Shown here: positions 17,098-24,770 of the stretch, piece by piece | Numbering within the stretch: position 1 is the stretch's first letter | Layout: each line of letters starts with the position of its first letter | From: Desulfococcaceae bacterium HSG9 | Lineage (GTDB): Bacteria > Desulfobacterota > Desulfobacteria > Desulfobacterales > JAUCGF01 | DNA: 64,000 bases | Assembly: GCA_030378005.1 (NCBI GenBank) | Contig: JAUCGF010000077.1 | Coordinates: forward strand, 1 to 64,000 | Direction of reading: 5' to 3' | Program-made: the position numbers and the translations under genes | The notes under the pieces: model-generated | Databases searched by the model: none | What the model was told of the DNA's origin: nothing | What the model saw: the letters and a program-made list of their open reading frames with translations, nothing else

Positions 17098-17880
17098 CTA
17101 TTTTTTTTTATAAATCACTTGGATCGCTTGGGAGTATGGATCAAACTGGACCTTGCTCTCCACCTGAAAAACGGATCGAAGAATTTCCTCATTCAAAACG
17201 GTTTTTACCGGCCCGTGAGCGGCCACGCTTCCCTGTTGCATAAAAATCAGCTCATCGCAAAACAAAGCGGCCAGATTAATATCCTGCATCACGGCAATAA
17301 CCGTTTTCTGTTGTGTAGCGACTCTTTCTGCAGCCATGTTCAAAACCGTAATTGTGTGGTTAATATCCAGATTGGATGTCGCCTCATCCAGCAAAAGCAC
17401 CGGTGCATCTTGAGCCAGCGCACGAGCGAAAATGACGCGCTGACGCTCCCCGCCGCTTAACTCTGTGATAAATCGGTTTGCAAAAGCCAGGGTGTCCGTC
17501 TGTGCCATGATATCTTGCAGGATGCGGTTATCTTCGTCAGAAGGCGCTGCAAACCGCGCTATATGGGGATAGCGTCCCATCATCACAACTTCCTGAGATG
17601 TAAAGGGAAAATTGATATAAAAATTCTGCGGAACCAGCGCAATTTCCCGGGACAGCATTTTGCGGGGATATGTGTTCAAAGCTTTGCCCTTATAATGAAT
17701 ATATCCGGCAGTGGGTTGCTGGTGACCGATCATCAAATCAATTAAGGTGGATTTACCGCATCCGTTCGGGCCGATGATACCATAAAACACACCGGCGTTC
17801 AGGGTCAGAGAAAAATCGCGCAGCACGCTTTTTTTTTTGTAATCAAAAGACGCGGTTTGTATTTCAAAAAGATGGTTCAA
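17098..17880 (-). CDS. btuD: BtuD-like ABC ATPase, FecE family
   Basis: The 260-residue ATPase of an iron-siderophore/cobalamin-type importer. It shows Walker A GPNGCGKST, the Q-loop region ALVPQNF, signature ELSGGERQR, Walker B PVLLLDEATSNLD and a switch segment reading VMQDINLAA where His is usual. The frame stays open upstream into the permease gene. I choose TTG at 17880, ten bases beyond the permease stop and just after a GGAGG, because it gives a normal-length protein beginning NHLFEIQTASF. Cobalamin specificity is inferred from the riboswitch upstream of the permease. Confidence 0.85.
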   Translation of the reverse strand: MNHLFEIQTASFDYKKKSVLRDFSLTLNAGVFYGIIGPNGCGKSTLIDLMIGHQQPTAGYIHYKGKALNTYPRKMLSREIALVPQNFYINFPFTSQEVVMMGRYPHIARFAAPSDEDNRILQDIMAQTDTLAFANRFITELSGGERQRVIFARALAQDAPVLLLDEATSNLDINHTITVLNMAAERVATQQKTVIAVMQDINLAALFCDELIFMQQGSVAAHGPVKTVLNEEILRSVFQVESKVQFDPYSQAIQVIYKKK

Positions 17881-17890
17881 AATTTCTGCA

Positions 17891-18958
17891 TCAGCCTCCG
17901 GTTTTCTGGCGTTTCCTGAAAATATAGCAAAAAAACGGGCCGCCGACCAGGGCTGTGATAACACCGATGGGAATTTCATTGGGCAAAACCGCACGAGTGA
18001 CCGTGTCGGCACACAGAAGCAAAATCGCACCGGCCAGCAGAGAGACGGGGATCAATTTACGGTTGTCCGGCCCGGTGACGGAGCGCACGATATGGGGCAC
18101 CAAAAGGCCCACAAAGCCGATAATGCCAGATACGGACACGCACACAGCCGACACCAAAGAAGCGGTCACCAGAAGTGCCAAAGGCGCTTTTTTGGTATCC
18201 ACTCCCAGGGAAGAGGCTGTGCGGTTTCCCAATGACAATAGGTTTAAATCTCTGGAGAAGAACACAAAAACGCCGAATCCGAGTCCCACGCACACAAACG
18301 TCAATATAACATCAACCCAAGTTTTTGAACCGAAACTGCCCATGAGCCAGAAAATAATCACTGACACCTGCTCGTCAGCCACATATTTGAGAAAGCTGAT
18401 GCCGGCCGATAAAATTGCGGCCACAATAATGCCAGACAAAATCAGGTTATTGGATGACAGTCCGCCGCCATCAGAAGAGAGATAGATGACAAAAAACAGA
18501 GTGCTGACCGCCCCTGTAAAGGCCAAAAGCGGAACCGACCAGGTTCCCATAAAGCCGATATTGAATAATATGGCCAAAGAAGCGCCAAAGGCCGCCCCCG
18601 CGGACACTCCTAATGTATAAGGATCGGCCAGTGGATTTAAAAGAATTCCCTGAAACACGGCTCCGGACACGGCCAGTCCGGCACCGACAATCGCGGCTGT
18701 CAGAATTCGAGGCAAGCGCACATCCACCACCACTACCGGATACAATTTATCAATACCCGCAAGCCATCCGTCGTATCCCGTAACCCTTCCGGCGACAATC
18801 CGAAGAACATCGAAAAACGGTATTTTGATGTACCCCATACCGGCCGAAATCACAATGACTATGGCAAGCAGCAACAGCAACAGAACGAGCTGGCTTCCGG
18901 CGGAAAGCATAATACGCCTGGAACTGATTGTGTTTTTATGGTTTGAATGTTCGGTCAA
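17891..18958 (-). CDS. btuC: BtuC-like FecCD-family ABC permease
   Basis: The 355-residue protein has about ten transmembrane helices. FecCD landmarks are RLPRILTAAIVGAGLAVSGAVFQ, NPLADPYTLGVSAGAAFGA, GFVGLLVPHIVRSVTGPDNR and PNEIPIGVITALVGGPFFCYI. It would form the channel for vitamin B12 or a corrinoid with the adjacent ATPase. Start is TTG 18958; an ATG at 18910 would give a 339-residue protein and is equally plausible. A cobalamin riboswitch and terminator lie upstream on the same strand. No BtuF-type binding-protein gene is adjacent. Confidence 0.87.
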   Translation of the reverse strand: MTEHSNHKNTISSRRIMLSAGSQLVLLLLLLAIVIVISAGMGYIKIPFFDVLRIVAGRVTGYDGWLAGIDKLYPVVVVDVRLPRILTAAIVGAGLAVSGAVFQGILLNPLADPYTLGVSAGAAFGASLAILFNIGFMGTWSVPLLAFTGAVSTLFFVIYLSSDGGGLSSNNLILSGIIVAAILSAGISFLKYVADEQVSVIIFWLMGSFGSKTWVDVILTFVCVGLGFGVFVFFSRDLNLLSLGNRTASSLGVDTKKAPLALLVTASLVSAVCVSVSGIIGFVGLLVPHIVRSVTGPDNRKLIPVSLLAGAILLLCADTVTRAVLPNEIPIGVITALVGGPFFCYIFRKRQKTGG

Positions 18959-19009
18959 AACGTTTTTTTAAATCAAATCGTCTCTGTAAAAAATATCAAT
19001 GTTTCTCAT

Positions 19010-19050
19010 CCCAAAAACAAAAAAGCCTTCAAACCGCATTGGCTTGAAGG
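19010..19050 (-). terminator. Intrinsic terminator of the riboswitch
   Basis: Read on the minus strand, ccttcaagcc-aatgc-ggtttgaagg forms a ten-pair stem (one G-U) followed by cttttttg and a further T-rich run. It sits between the cobalamin aptamer and the permease start, as expected for an off-switch expression platform. Confidence 0.85.
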
Positions 19051-19074
19051 GCCATACCCAGTTTCTTGGCCATT

Positions 19075-19228
19075 TTTTATAAAAATCGTAATTCCCGTCT
19101 CTCGTGAGAGTCCGTTCATTATTCAGGCAGGTCTTCTGGCTTCCTCGCCTTTTCAGTGGCTTTCCCATTCCGATAGAGCGGAAGAAATAGCAGTGTATTC
19201 CGACAATCAGGCCGGAATACGCCTTTCA
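19075..19228 (-). promoter_or_regulatory. Cobalamin riboswitch
   Basis: On the minus strand the region contains gccactg followed by ggaagccagaagacctgcc, the two most conserved blocks of the cobalamin aptamer. Upstream it has tcggaatgggaaa, and further 5' a hairpin of gtattcc and ggaatac. Adenosylcobalamin binding should favour the downstream terminator and shut off the BtuCD-like genes. The 5' boundary is approximate and abuts the 3' end of the DUF2160 gene. Confidence 0.88.
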
Positions 19229-19242
19229 TAAGAGAGTTTGAT

Positions 19243-19521
19243 TCAACCCCACCGCATCACTACAACCATCCAAATCATCGCAATAACAAAAGCAGCCCAC
19301 AAAGTTAAATCGGTCAGTCCGAGCCATGCCAGGTGAATGTAGGCGCTACCTAACAAGCCGATAAAAAGACGGTCGCCGCGCGTGGTGACTATCGGCAGAA
19401 AGCCGCGTCGTTCAATGGTTGGCGACACTGTTTGCCAGATAGTCATCGCACAAAGCATCAAAATAATCGTAATAAAAAAAACGGCGGTATGAGCTGTCCA
19501 TGCCATCCATTCCAAATCCAT
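19243..19521 (-). CDS. DUF2160 small membrane protein of glycerol ABC transporter
   Basis: The 92-residue protein has three hydrophobic helices (TAVFFITIILMLCAMTIW, RLFIGLLGSAYIHLAWLGL, LWAAFVIAMIWMVVVM). The TIERRGFLP and TTRGDRLFIGLLG segments match the small membrane protein found beside GlpSTPQV glycerol transporters. Start is ATG 19521, with GGAGG just upstream. Its precise role is unknown; family linkage suggests a transporter accessory. The binding protein that normally follows is absent, and a riboswitch for other genes begins within about 15 bases. Confidence 0.85.
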   Translation of the reverse strand: MDLEWMAWTAHTAVFFITIILMLCAMTIWQTVSPTIERRGFLPIVTTRGDRLFIGLLGSAYIHLAWLGLTDLTLWAAFVIAMIWMVVVMRWG

Positions 19522-19539
19522 CAATTACCTCCATATTTC

Positions 19540-19614
19540 CTTACTCTTACTCTTACTCCTACTCTTACTCTTGCTCTTAATCGCTTTTCGATTACGATTA
19601 AGAGTAAGAGTAAG
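19540..19614. repeat. cttact-rich hairpin repeat
   Basis: Tandem cttact/ctcttg units run into an inverted repeat: cttactcttgctcttaatcg and its near complement cgattaagagtaagagtaag enclose a short loop. It fills the gap between the GlpQ stop and the DUF2160 ribosome site. A related repeat is at 51050-51116. Confidence 0.75.
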
Positions 19615-19624
19615 ATTGTGATTA

Positions 19625-20428
19625 TTATACACGTCCCATGGCAAAGCCTTTGGCCAGATGATTGCGTACGAACCATATTACCAGCGCGCCTGGCACAATG
19701 GTCAATATACCGGCGGCCGAGAGCAACCCCCAATCAAGGCCGGTGGCGCTCACTGTGCGGGTCATAATCGCGGCGATCGGTTTGGCATCGGTAGCGGTCA
19801 AGGTGCGGGCCAACAGAAGTTCCACCCAACTGAACATGAAGCAAAAAAAAGCGGTTACGCCGACGCCGGCTCTGATCAGAGGGATAAAAATAGTCATAAA
19901 AAAACGTGGAAAACCGAATCCATCAATAAATGCGGTTTCATCAATTTCACGGGGAATGCCGGACATAAAACCTTCCAATATCCACACCGCTAACGGCACA
20001 TTGAACAGGCAATGGGCTAGCGCCACGGCGATATGGGTATCGAACAAATCGAAAGTTTGATAGAGTTCAAAAAACGGCAGCAGGAAAACAGCCGCCGGTG
20101 CCATGCGGTTGGTGAGCAGCCAGAAAAACAGATGCTTGTCGCCGAGAAAGCGATAGCGTGAAAAGGCGTAAGCGGCGGGCAGCGCGACTGACAACGAGAT
20201 AACGGTGTTCATGCTGACGTAAATGATAGAATTGATATAACCGGAATACCAGGATTTATCCGTAAAAATTTTGATGTAATTGCCAAAGGTTATATCGGTC
20301 GGATACAGCGAGAAAACACCGAGTATATCGGCATTGGTTCGTAGTGACATGTTGAGCATCCAATAGATCGGCAACAACAGCAGTCCGAAATAAAGCGCCA
20401 GGCCGATGGTTCGTTTTCTTATTTTCAT
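19625..20428 (-). CDS. glpQ: Glycerol ABC transporter permease GlpQ-like
   Basis: The 267-residue MalG-type permease has six helices. The coupling motif is EGFMSGIPREIDETAFIDG, the EAA loop, near residue 160. It pairs with the upstream permease and two ATPases in the order known for GlpSTPQV importers of glycerol. Its ATG overlaps the preceding stop by four bases (ATGA), indicating translational coupling. Substrate assignment comes from gene order, the DUF2160 neighbour and the nearby GlpA. Confidence 0.85.
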   Translation of the reverse strand: MKIRKRTIGLALYFGLLLLPIYWMLNMSLRTNADILGVFSLYPTDITFGNYIKIFTDKSWYSGYINSIIYVSMNTVISLSVALPAAYAFSRYRFLGDKHLFFWLLTNRMAPAAVFLLPFFELYQTFDLFDTHIAVALAHCLFNVPLAVWILEGFMSGIPREIDETAFIDGFGFPRFFMTIFIPLIRAGVGVTAFFCFMFSWVELLLARTLTATDAKPIAAIMTRTVSATGLDWGLLSAAGILTIVPGALVIWFVRNHLAKGFAMGRV

Positions 20429-21297
20429 CCGTTATTTTCTCCTTTTCCGACATTTTGAAGGGCCTGATAGAACAGCCAACTGAATAGCAGTATGATGACA
20501 AAATAGATCAGCGAGAAAGCGGCCGCCGGGCCAAGGTCGAATGAGCCCACAGCGATTTTGACGAGATAAATTGATAGAAAGGTGGTGGAGTTGCCAGGCC
20601 CGCCGCCAGTTAGTACAAAAGGCTCTGCATAGATAAGAAAACTGTCCATAAAGCGCAATAATATGGCAATTGTCAACACGCCGCGCATTTTGGGCAGTTG
20701 GATATAACGGAATGTCGCCCAAGCTGAAGCACCGTCAATTTTGGCCGCCTGAAAATACGCTTCCGGGATCGCTCTTAAACCGGAGTACGCCAACAGGGCG
20801 ACCAGCGGCGTCCAGTGCCAGACTTCCATCAACATAAGCGTAACCCAAGCATCTAACGGTGCCGATGTATGATCAAAAGTGATGCCCAGGCTATTAATTG
20901 TCGCGCCGAACAAACCGATATCCGGCCTCGTGAAGATGATCCAGATAGTGCCGATCACATTCCAGGGAATCAGCAGCGGCAGCGCCAGAGTTACCAGACT
21001 GGCGGATACGCCCCATCCGCGTTTGGGCATTGCCAGCGCAATGATGATACCCAGCGGAATTTCAATCAAAAGCACCATGCCGGAAAACAGAAATTGACGC
21101 CACAAGGCGGAATGCAGGCGGTGGCTGGTCAATACTTCTTTAAACCATTCGGCACCCACAAAAACGCGCTTCCCCGGGAATATATCCTGAACCGAGTAAT
21201 TCACCACGGTCATCAAAGGGATGATCGCGCTGAAAGCGACAATTATAAAAACAGGCAGCACCAGAAACCAAGCCTTGTTGTCTTCCCATTTATCCAT
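20425..21297 (-). CDS. glpP: Glycerol ABC transporter permease GlpP-like
   Basis: The 290-residue MalF-type permease has about six helices. EAA loop ALLAYSGLRAIPEAYFQAAKIDGAS lies near residue 180, and the C-terminal LTGGGPGNSTTFLSIYL block is typical of carbohydrate permeases. It starts twelve bases after the second ATPase and overlaps GlpQ. It forms half of the transmembrane channel. Confidence 0.86.
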   Translation of the reverse strand: MDKWEDNKAWFLVLPVFIIVAFSAIIPLMTVVNYSVQDIFPGKRVFVGAEWFKEVLTSHRLHSALWRQFLFSGMVLLIEIPLGIIIALAMPKRGWGVSASLVTLALPLLIPWNVIGTIWIIFTRPDIGLFGATINSLGITFDHTSAPLDAWVTLMLMEVWHWTPLVALLAYSGLRAIPEAYFQAAKIDGASAWATFRYIQLPKMRGVLTIAILLRFMDSFLIYAEPFVLTGGGPGNSTTFLSIYLVKIAVGSFDLGPAAAFSLIYFVIILLFSWLFYQALQNVGKGENNG

Positions 21298-21308
21298 GAG
21301 CGTACTCC

Positions 21309-22448
21309 TTACTCTTCAGTTTGCAGTTTCCAGTTTCCAGTCTTCAGTTTACTGCCAACTGCTTGTTTAATCAACCGGCCATCGTCAAACAGTCTGATTT
21401 TTTGCGGTGGAAAAATCAGCCATGCTTTGCCACTGGGAACCGGTTGGCCTTCGGGCAGTCGGGCGCGTACGGTTTTACCGGCCAAAGACAAAGATACAAT
21501 TTTGCAGCTTCCCTGGTCTTCAACCGCTTTAATCTGGGCTTCGACGCTGTCCTGCACCGGTTTGGCCGACAACTGTAAATACATCGGTCGAATGCCCAAT
21601 TCTAATTTGCCTTTAGCCTGATTGGCCAAAGCGGCTATTGGCGCATCTAATTTAATCCCCACATTATCAACACGCACCCTATCGCCATCCGGTACACATT
21701 CCAGAAAATTCATCCCCGGACTGCCGATAAAATAGCCCACAAAGCGATGTTCCGGATATTCGAAAAGCTCTTGGGGAGTTCCGATTTGAACGATATCGCC
21801 ATCGTACATCACAACCACTTTTTCCGCAAATGTCAAAGCTTCGGTTTGATCATGGGTAACATAAATCAAGGTAAGCTTCAATTGTTCGTGAATCTGTTTC
21901 AGGCTACGCCGCAGACGCCATTTCAAATGCGGATCGATCACGGTGAGCGGTTCATCAAACAAAATGGCGGCCACATCACTGCGCACCAACCCACGCCCCA
22001 GGGAAACTTTTTGTTTGGCATCGGCAGTCAAACCGGCGGCTTTCTTTTTGAGAAAGGCAGTCAAATCTAAAATTTCAGCCACTTCATTCACGCGCCGAAT
22101 AATATCATTTTTAGGAACGCCACGATTGCGTAAGGGAAAAGCCAAGTTATCTGACACGGTCATAGTGTCATATAAAACCGGGAACTGAAAGACCTGGGCA
22201 ATATTACGTTTTTCCGGTGATAAAGCCGTAACATCTTTTCCATCATACAGCACGCGCCCCTGGCTGGGGGTGAGCAGCCCTGAAATGATGTTTAGCAATG
22301 TGGTTTTGCCGCATCCCGAAGGCCCAAGCAGGGCATAAGCGCCCCCATCCTCCCAAACGGTGTGAATGCGCTTTAGGGCGTAGTCCGCTTGATCTTCAGG
22401 TTTGGAAAGGTAGCTGTGGGCAATTTCATTTAATTCAATGTACGCCAT
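21309..22448 (-). CDS. glpT: ABC ATPase GlpT-like (MalK/UgpC family)
   Basis: The 379-residue ATPase has Walker A GPSGCGKTT and Walker B AAILFDEPL. The signature is a diverged AKQKVSLGRGL where LSGGQ is usual, and the switch is VTHDQTEAL. A C-terminal TOBE/OB domain follows (LGIRPMYLQL). The loss of LSGGQ is typical of one of the two ATPases of the GlpST pair. The last about 15 residues (KLKTGNWKLQTEE) are encoded by a cagtttccagtttcc-type simple repeat that seems to have run into the gene end. It overlaps the upstream ATPase by 14 bases. Confidence 0.86.
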   Translation of the reverse strand: MAYIELNEIAHSYLSKPEDQADYALKRIHTVWEDGGAYALLGPSGCGKTTLLNIISGLLTPSQGRVLYDGKDVTALSPEKRNIAQVFQFPVLYDTMTVSDNLAFPLRNRGVPKNDIIRRVNEVAEILDLTAFLKKKAAGLTADAKQKVSLGRGLVRSDVAAILFDEPLTVIDPHLKWRLRRSLKQIHEQLKLTLIYVTHDQTEALTFAEKVVVMYDGDIVQIGTPQELFEYPEHRFVGYFIGSPGMNFLECVPDGDRVRVDNVGIKLDAPIAALANQAKGKLELGIRPMYLQLSAKPVQDSVEAQIKAVEDQGSCKIVSLSLAGKTVRARLPEGQPVPSGKAWLIFPPQKIRLFDDGRLIKQAVGSKLKTGNWKLQTEE

Positions 22449-23565
22449 GATCGTCTCCTACATTTCCTGCATTCATGCCGGTCGCGGTTTGCAATGATGG
22501 TGATGCGGCTAAATGCCCCTCCTCATTGTATGCCAACAGATAATGGGGATTGACAAAAAGGGTTACAGGCTCGCCGATGCGGTGAGAATGCACGCCGTTT
22601 TGCTGAACCACAAGCATAGAATTGTCATAATTAACATGAATGAATGTTTCCGACCCGTTTATCTCCGATAATTCGACAGTCGTACGAATTTTAACATCAG
22701 CTTCCGCTGTTCTTGTTAAAAAAAGATGATTGGCGCGTACACCGAATTTATATGTGCCGGCTTTAAGCGAACTCAAATGGTCGTGTAAAGGAATGTCAAT
22801 GCCACGACCCAGTCGGATAGCGTCTGCTGTTACAACCCCCTTGATATAATTAATGGGCGGATCGCTGAAAACATCGGCAACTTTGAGCGTTGCCGGATTT
22901 TGATAAACGTCCGAAACAGGTCCGGTTTGTAAGATGCGCCCTTCGTCAATCACAACGATATTACCGCCAATCATCAAGGCTTCGGCCGGTTCCGTAGTGG
23001 TATAAACAACAATAGCCTTGCGCCGGGTGAAAATTTCCTGAAGCTCTATCCGTAATTCTTCGCGCAATTTGAAATCCAGATTTACCAGCGGTTCATCCAG
23101 TAAAAGCAGGTCGGCTTCTTTCACTAAGGCCCGGGCGATGGCGGTGCGTTGCTGTTGTCCACCGGAAAGCTCGGTAGGCAATCGATCCAAAAGGTCGTCA
23201 ATATGAAGGATTGCAGCGGTTTTACGCACCCGTTGATCAATTTCGGTTCGTTTCAGGCCGGCAATTTTCAAAGGCGAGGCTATATTTTTATAGACCGTCA
23301 GCGAGGGATAATTGATAAACTGCTGATAAACCATGGCGATGCTGCGTTTACGTACCGAAACACCGGTAACATCACGATCATCTATAAATAATTTGCCGCT
23401 GGTGGGACGGTCCAGCCCGGCCATGATTCGAAGCAGGGAAGTTTTGCCGGCAAGGGTTCGGCCAAGAATTATATTACGCGAACCGGGTTCAAATTCAAGG
23501 CTGATATCTTTGAGATGAGTTTCCCGGCCGACCATCTTGTCAATGTTCTGCAAGCGCAGACCCAT
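22435..23565 (-). CDS. glpS: ABC ATPase GlpS-like (MalK/UgpC family)
   Basis: The 376-residue first ATPase of the glycerol importer. Walker A is diverged to GRTLAGKTS, the signature is ELSGGQQQR and Walker B is LLLLDEPLVNLD. The switch is TTTEPAEAL, with His replaced by Thr, and the C-terminal TOBE-like region has FGVRANHLF. It complements GlpT, which keeps the consensus Walker A and switch but lacks LSGGQ, so the heterodimer may have one full composite site. GGAGACGCATA precedes the ATG. First gene of the five-gene minus-strand operon. Confidence 0.86.
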   Translation of the reverse strand: MGLRLQNIDKMVGRETHLKDISLEFEPGSRNIILGRTLAGKTSLLRIMAGLDRPTSGKLFIDDRDVTGVSVRKRSIAMVYQQFINYPSLTVYKNIASPLKIAGLKRTEIDQRVRKTAAILHIDDLLDRLPTELSGGQQQRTAIARALVKEADLLLLDEPLVNLDFKLREELRIELQEIFTRRKAIVVYTTTEPAEALMIGGNIVVIDEGRILQTGPVSDVYQNPATLKVADVFSDPPINYIKGVVTADAIRLGRGIDIPLHDHLSSLKAGTYKFGVRANHLFLTRTAEADVKIRTTVELSEINGSETFIHVNYDNSMLVVQQNGVHSHRIGEPVTLFVNPHYLLAYNEEGHLAASPSLQTATGMNAGNVGDDHGVH

Positions 23566-23634
23566 TATGCGTCTCCATAATATTAATTAATATTGTTAAA
23601 TTATACTCATAATTTTTGTAAATTAAGATCGTTT

Positions 23635-23710
23635 CATCTACATGGATTAGTGATAAACAAGAATTATTTCAAAGAGTCAAATCCCTGTTAATCGCTAATC
23701 CATGTAGATG
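23635..23710. repeat. 20-bp inverted repeat, ctacatggattag family
   Basis: Arms catctacatggattagtgat and atcgctaatccatgtagatg match at 19 of 20 positions around a 36-base loop. It lies between the glp operon and the GxxExxY gene. A partial third copy is on the other side of that gene at 24573-24591. Confidence 0.85.
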
Positions 23711-23730
23711 AATTCCATCCGTGTAAACAC

Positions 23731-24510
23731 CTAAACATCGCTATAATACTTAAAATCCAGCCGCATCGCATTAAAATTAAAAATCAGCCCTCTTCTGAGT
23801 TTGAAAAGCCGAATGTAATTCCAAAACCTAAACAGAATCAGATCGCTCAGTTCTTTCAAGGCAACTGTGGCGAGAAGTAAATCGCCGAGTATAAAAAAAT
23901 TTACTTCTTTTACGCCTAGTTTTTCATTCCGATACTCGGCTGATAGTTCTCTGGTAATATCAAAGCAGATACCTGCCTGTTTCAGTTCATAATAAAACGC
24001 CCTTCGGTAAATCTGGTGAAAATATCCGGGGCCCAATGTCACGAGAATCCGATTCGCTATGATGAGCAGGTCTCTGACATTTTCTTTGCCTTCGAACCGG
24101 ATTTTTTTTAAGTCAAAGTTGTCTTTTAATGCTGTTTCAGATTCCAGTTTGTTCGGAAAGGTTCGGTGTTCCAACGATTTGCTGCCAAAATTTGCCAGAA
24201 TGCCGAGAGGTTTCTTATAGCCTTTCAGGTATGAAATAAGTTGTGCCTTATGCAGGGGAGTAATTTCGGGAACGGCTTTCAGTTCAATGATGATCTTATC
24301 TTCAACTATCAAATCAATCCGGTAACGACCAAGATTTTTGTCAAAATAAACAACATCGAATTTTTTCTGGCGTTCCGCTTTCAGTCCTTGTGAACGCAGT
24401 TCCGACTGCACCGCCTTTTCGTAAATTTCTTCATGCCAGATGTTGTGCAACGCGTTATGGACTTTGAAAAAACTGCCGATGATAATATAGGTCAGTTCTT
24501 TGTGTATCAT
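23731..24510 (-). CDS. GxxExxY-type PD-(D/E)XK protein, tandem form
   Basis: The 259-residue protein resembles the GxxExxY family, usually about 125 residues, in duplicate. Copy 1 (about 1-125) has FFKVHNALHNIWHEEIYEKAV, then YRIDLIVEDKIIIELKAV, with the D...ExK nuclease-like triad, and KAQLISYLKGYKKPLGILANFG. Copy 2 (about 150-259) keeps ANRILVTLGPGYFHQIYRRAF but its ExK strand has decayed (EVNFFILGDLLLATVALKEL). The family is very common in Desulfobacterota and is often found beside repeats, and its function is unknown. Repeats flank the gene on both sides. Nuclease activity would rest on copy 1. Confidence 0.75.
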   Translation of the reverse strand: MIHKELTYIIIGSFFKVHNALHNIWHEEIYEKAVQSELRSQGLKAERQKKFDVVYFDKNLGRYRIDLIVEDKIIIELKAVPEITPLHKAQLISYLKGYKKPLGILANFGSKSLEHRTFPNKLESETALKDNFDLKKIRFEGKENVRDLLIIANRILVTLGPGYFHQIYRRAFYYELKQAGICFDITRELSAEYRNEKLGVKEVNFFILGDLLLATVALKELSDLILFRFWNYIRLFKLRRGLIFNFNAMRLDFKYYSDV

Positions 24511-24572
24511 TGCATATCTCAGAATATATCGGCACCCTCACAGATTATGCAACAAGCCCAAAATCTATGCTT

Positions 24573-24591
24573 ATCACTAATCCGTGTAGAT
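24573..24591. repeat. Partial ctacatggattag-family repeat
   Basis: atcactaatccgtgtagat matches the right arm of the inverted repeat at 23635-23710 with two changes, in the same orientation as that arm. The GxxExxY gene is thus enclosed by repeat copies. Confidence 0.7.
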
Positions 24592-24770
24592 ACGCCCCTC
24601 CCATTTTTAAATACATCATTTTTTGGGTGTGAATTAACATCATTTGAAAATTTGCGCAAGCGTAAAACAATTTTATTTTCAGGATTCATTCCATCTTGAC
24701 ATCATCCCCTTTTTTATCATATTTAAACAGTTATTAACTGAAACATGCAAATCAGAAAAGGTATCAAATA

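Noticed and set aside
19540-19614. cttact repeats considered as a CRISPR or tandem-repeat locus
   Set aside because: Units are 6 bases long with no spacers; it is a simple hairpin repeat.
20869-21621. 250-codon plus-strand frame opposite the glycerol permease and ATPase
   Set aside because: Long, but antisense to two well-supported genes and without domains; high GC3 explains its openness.
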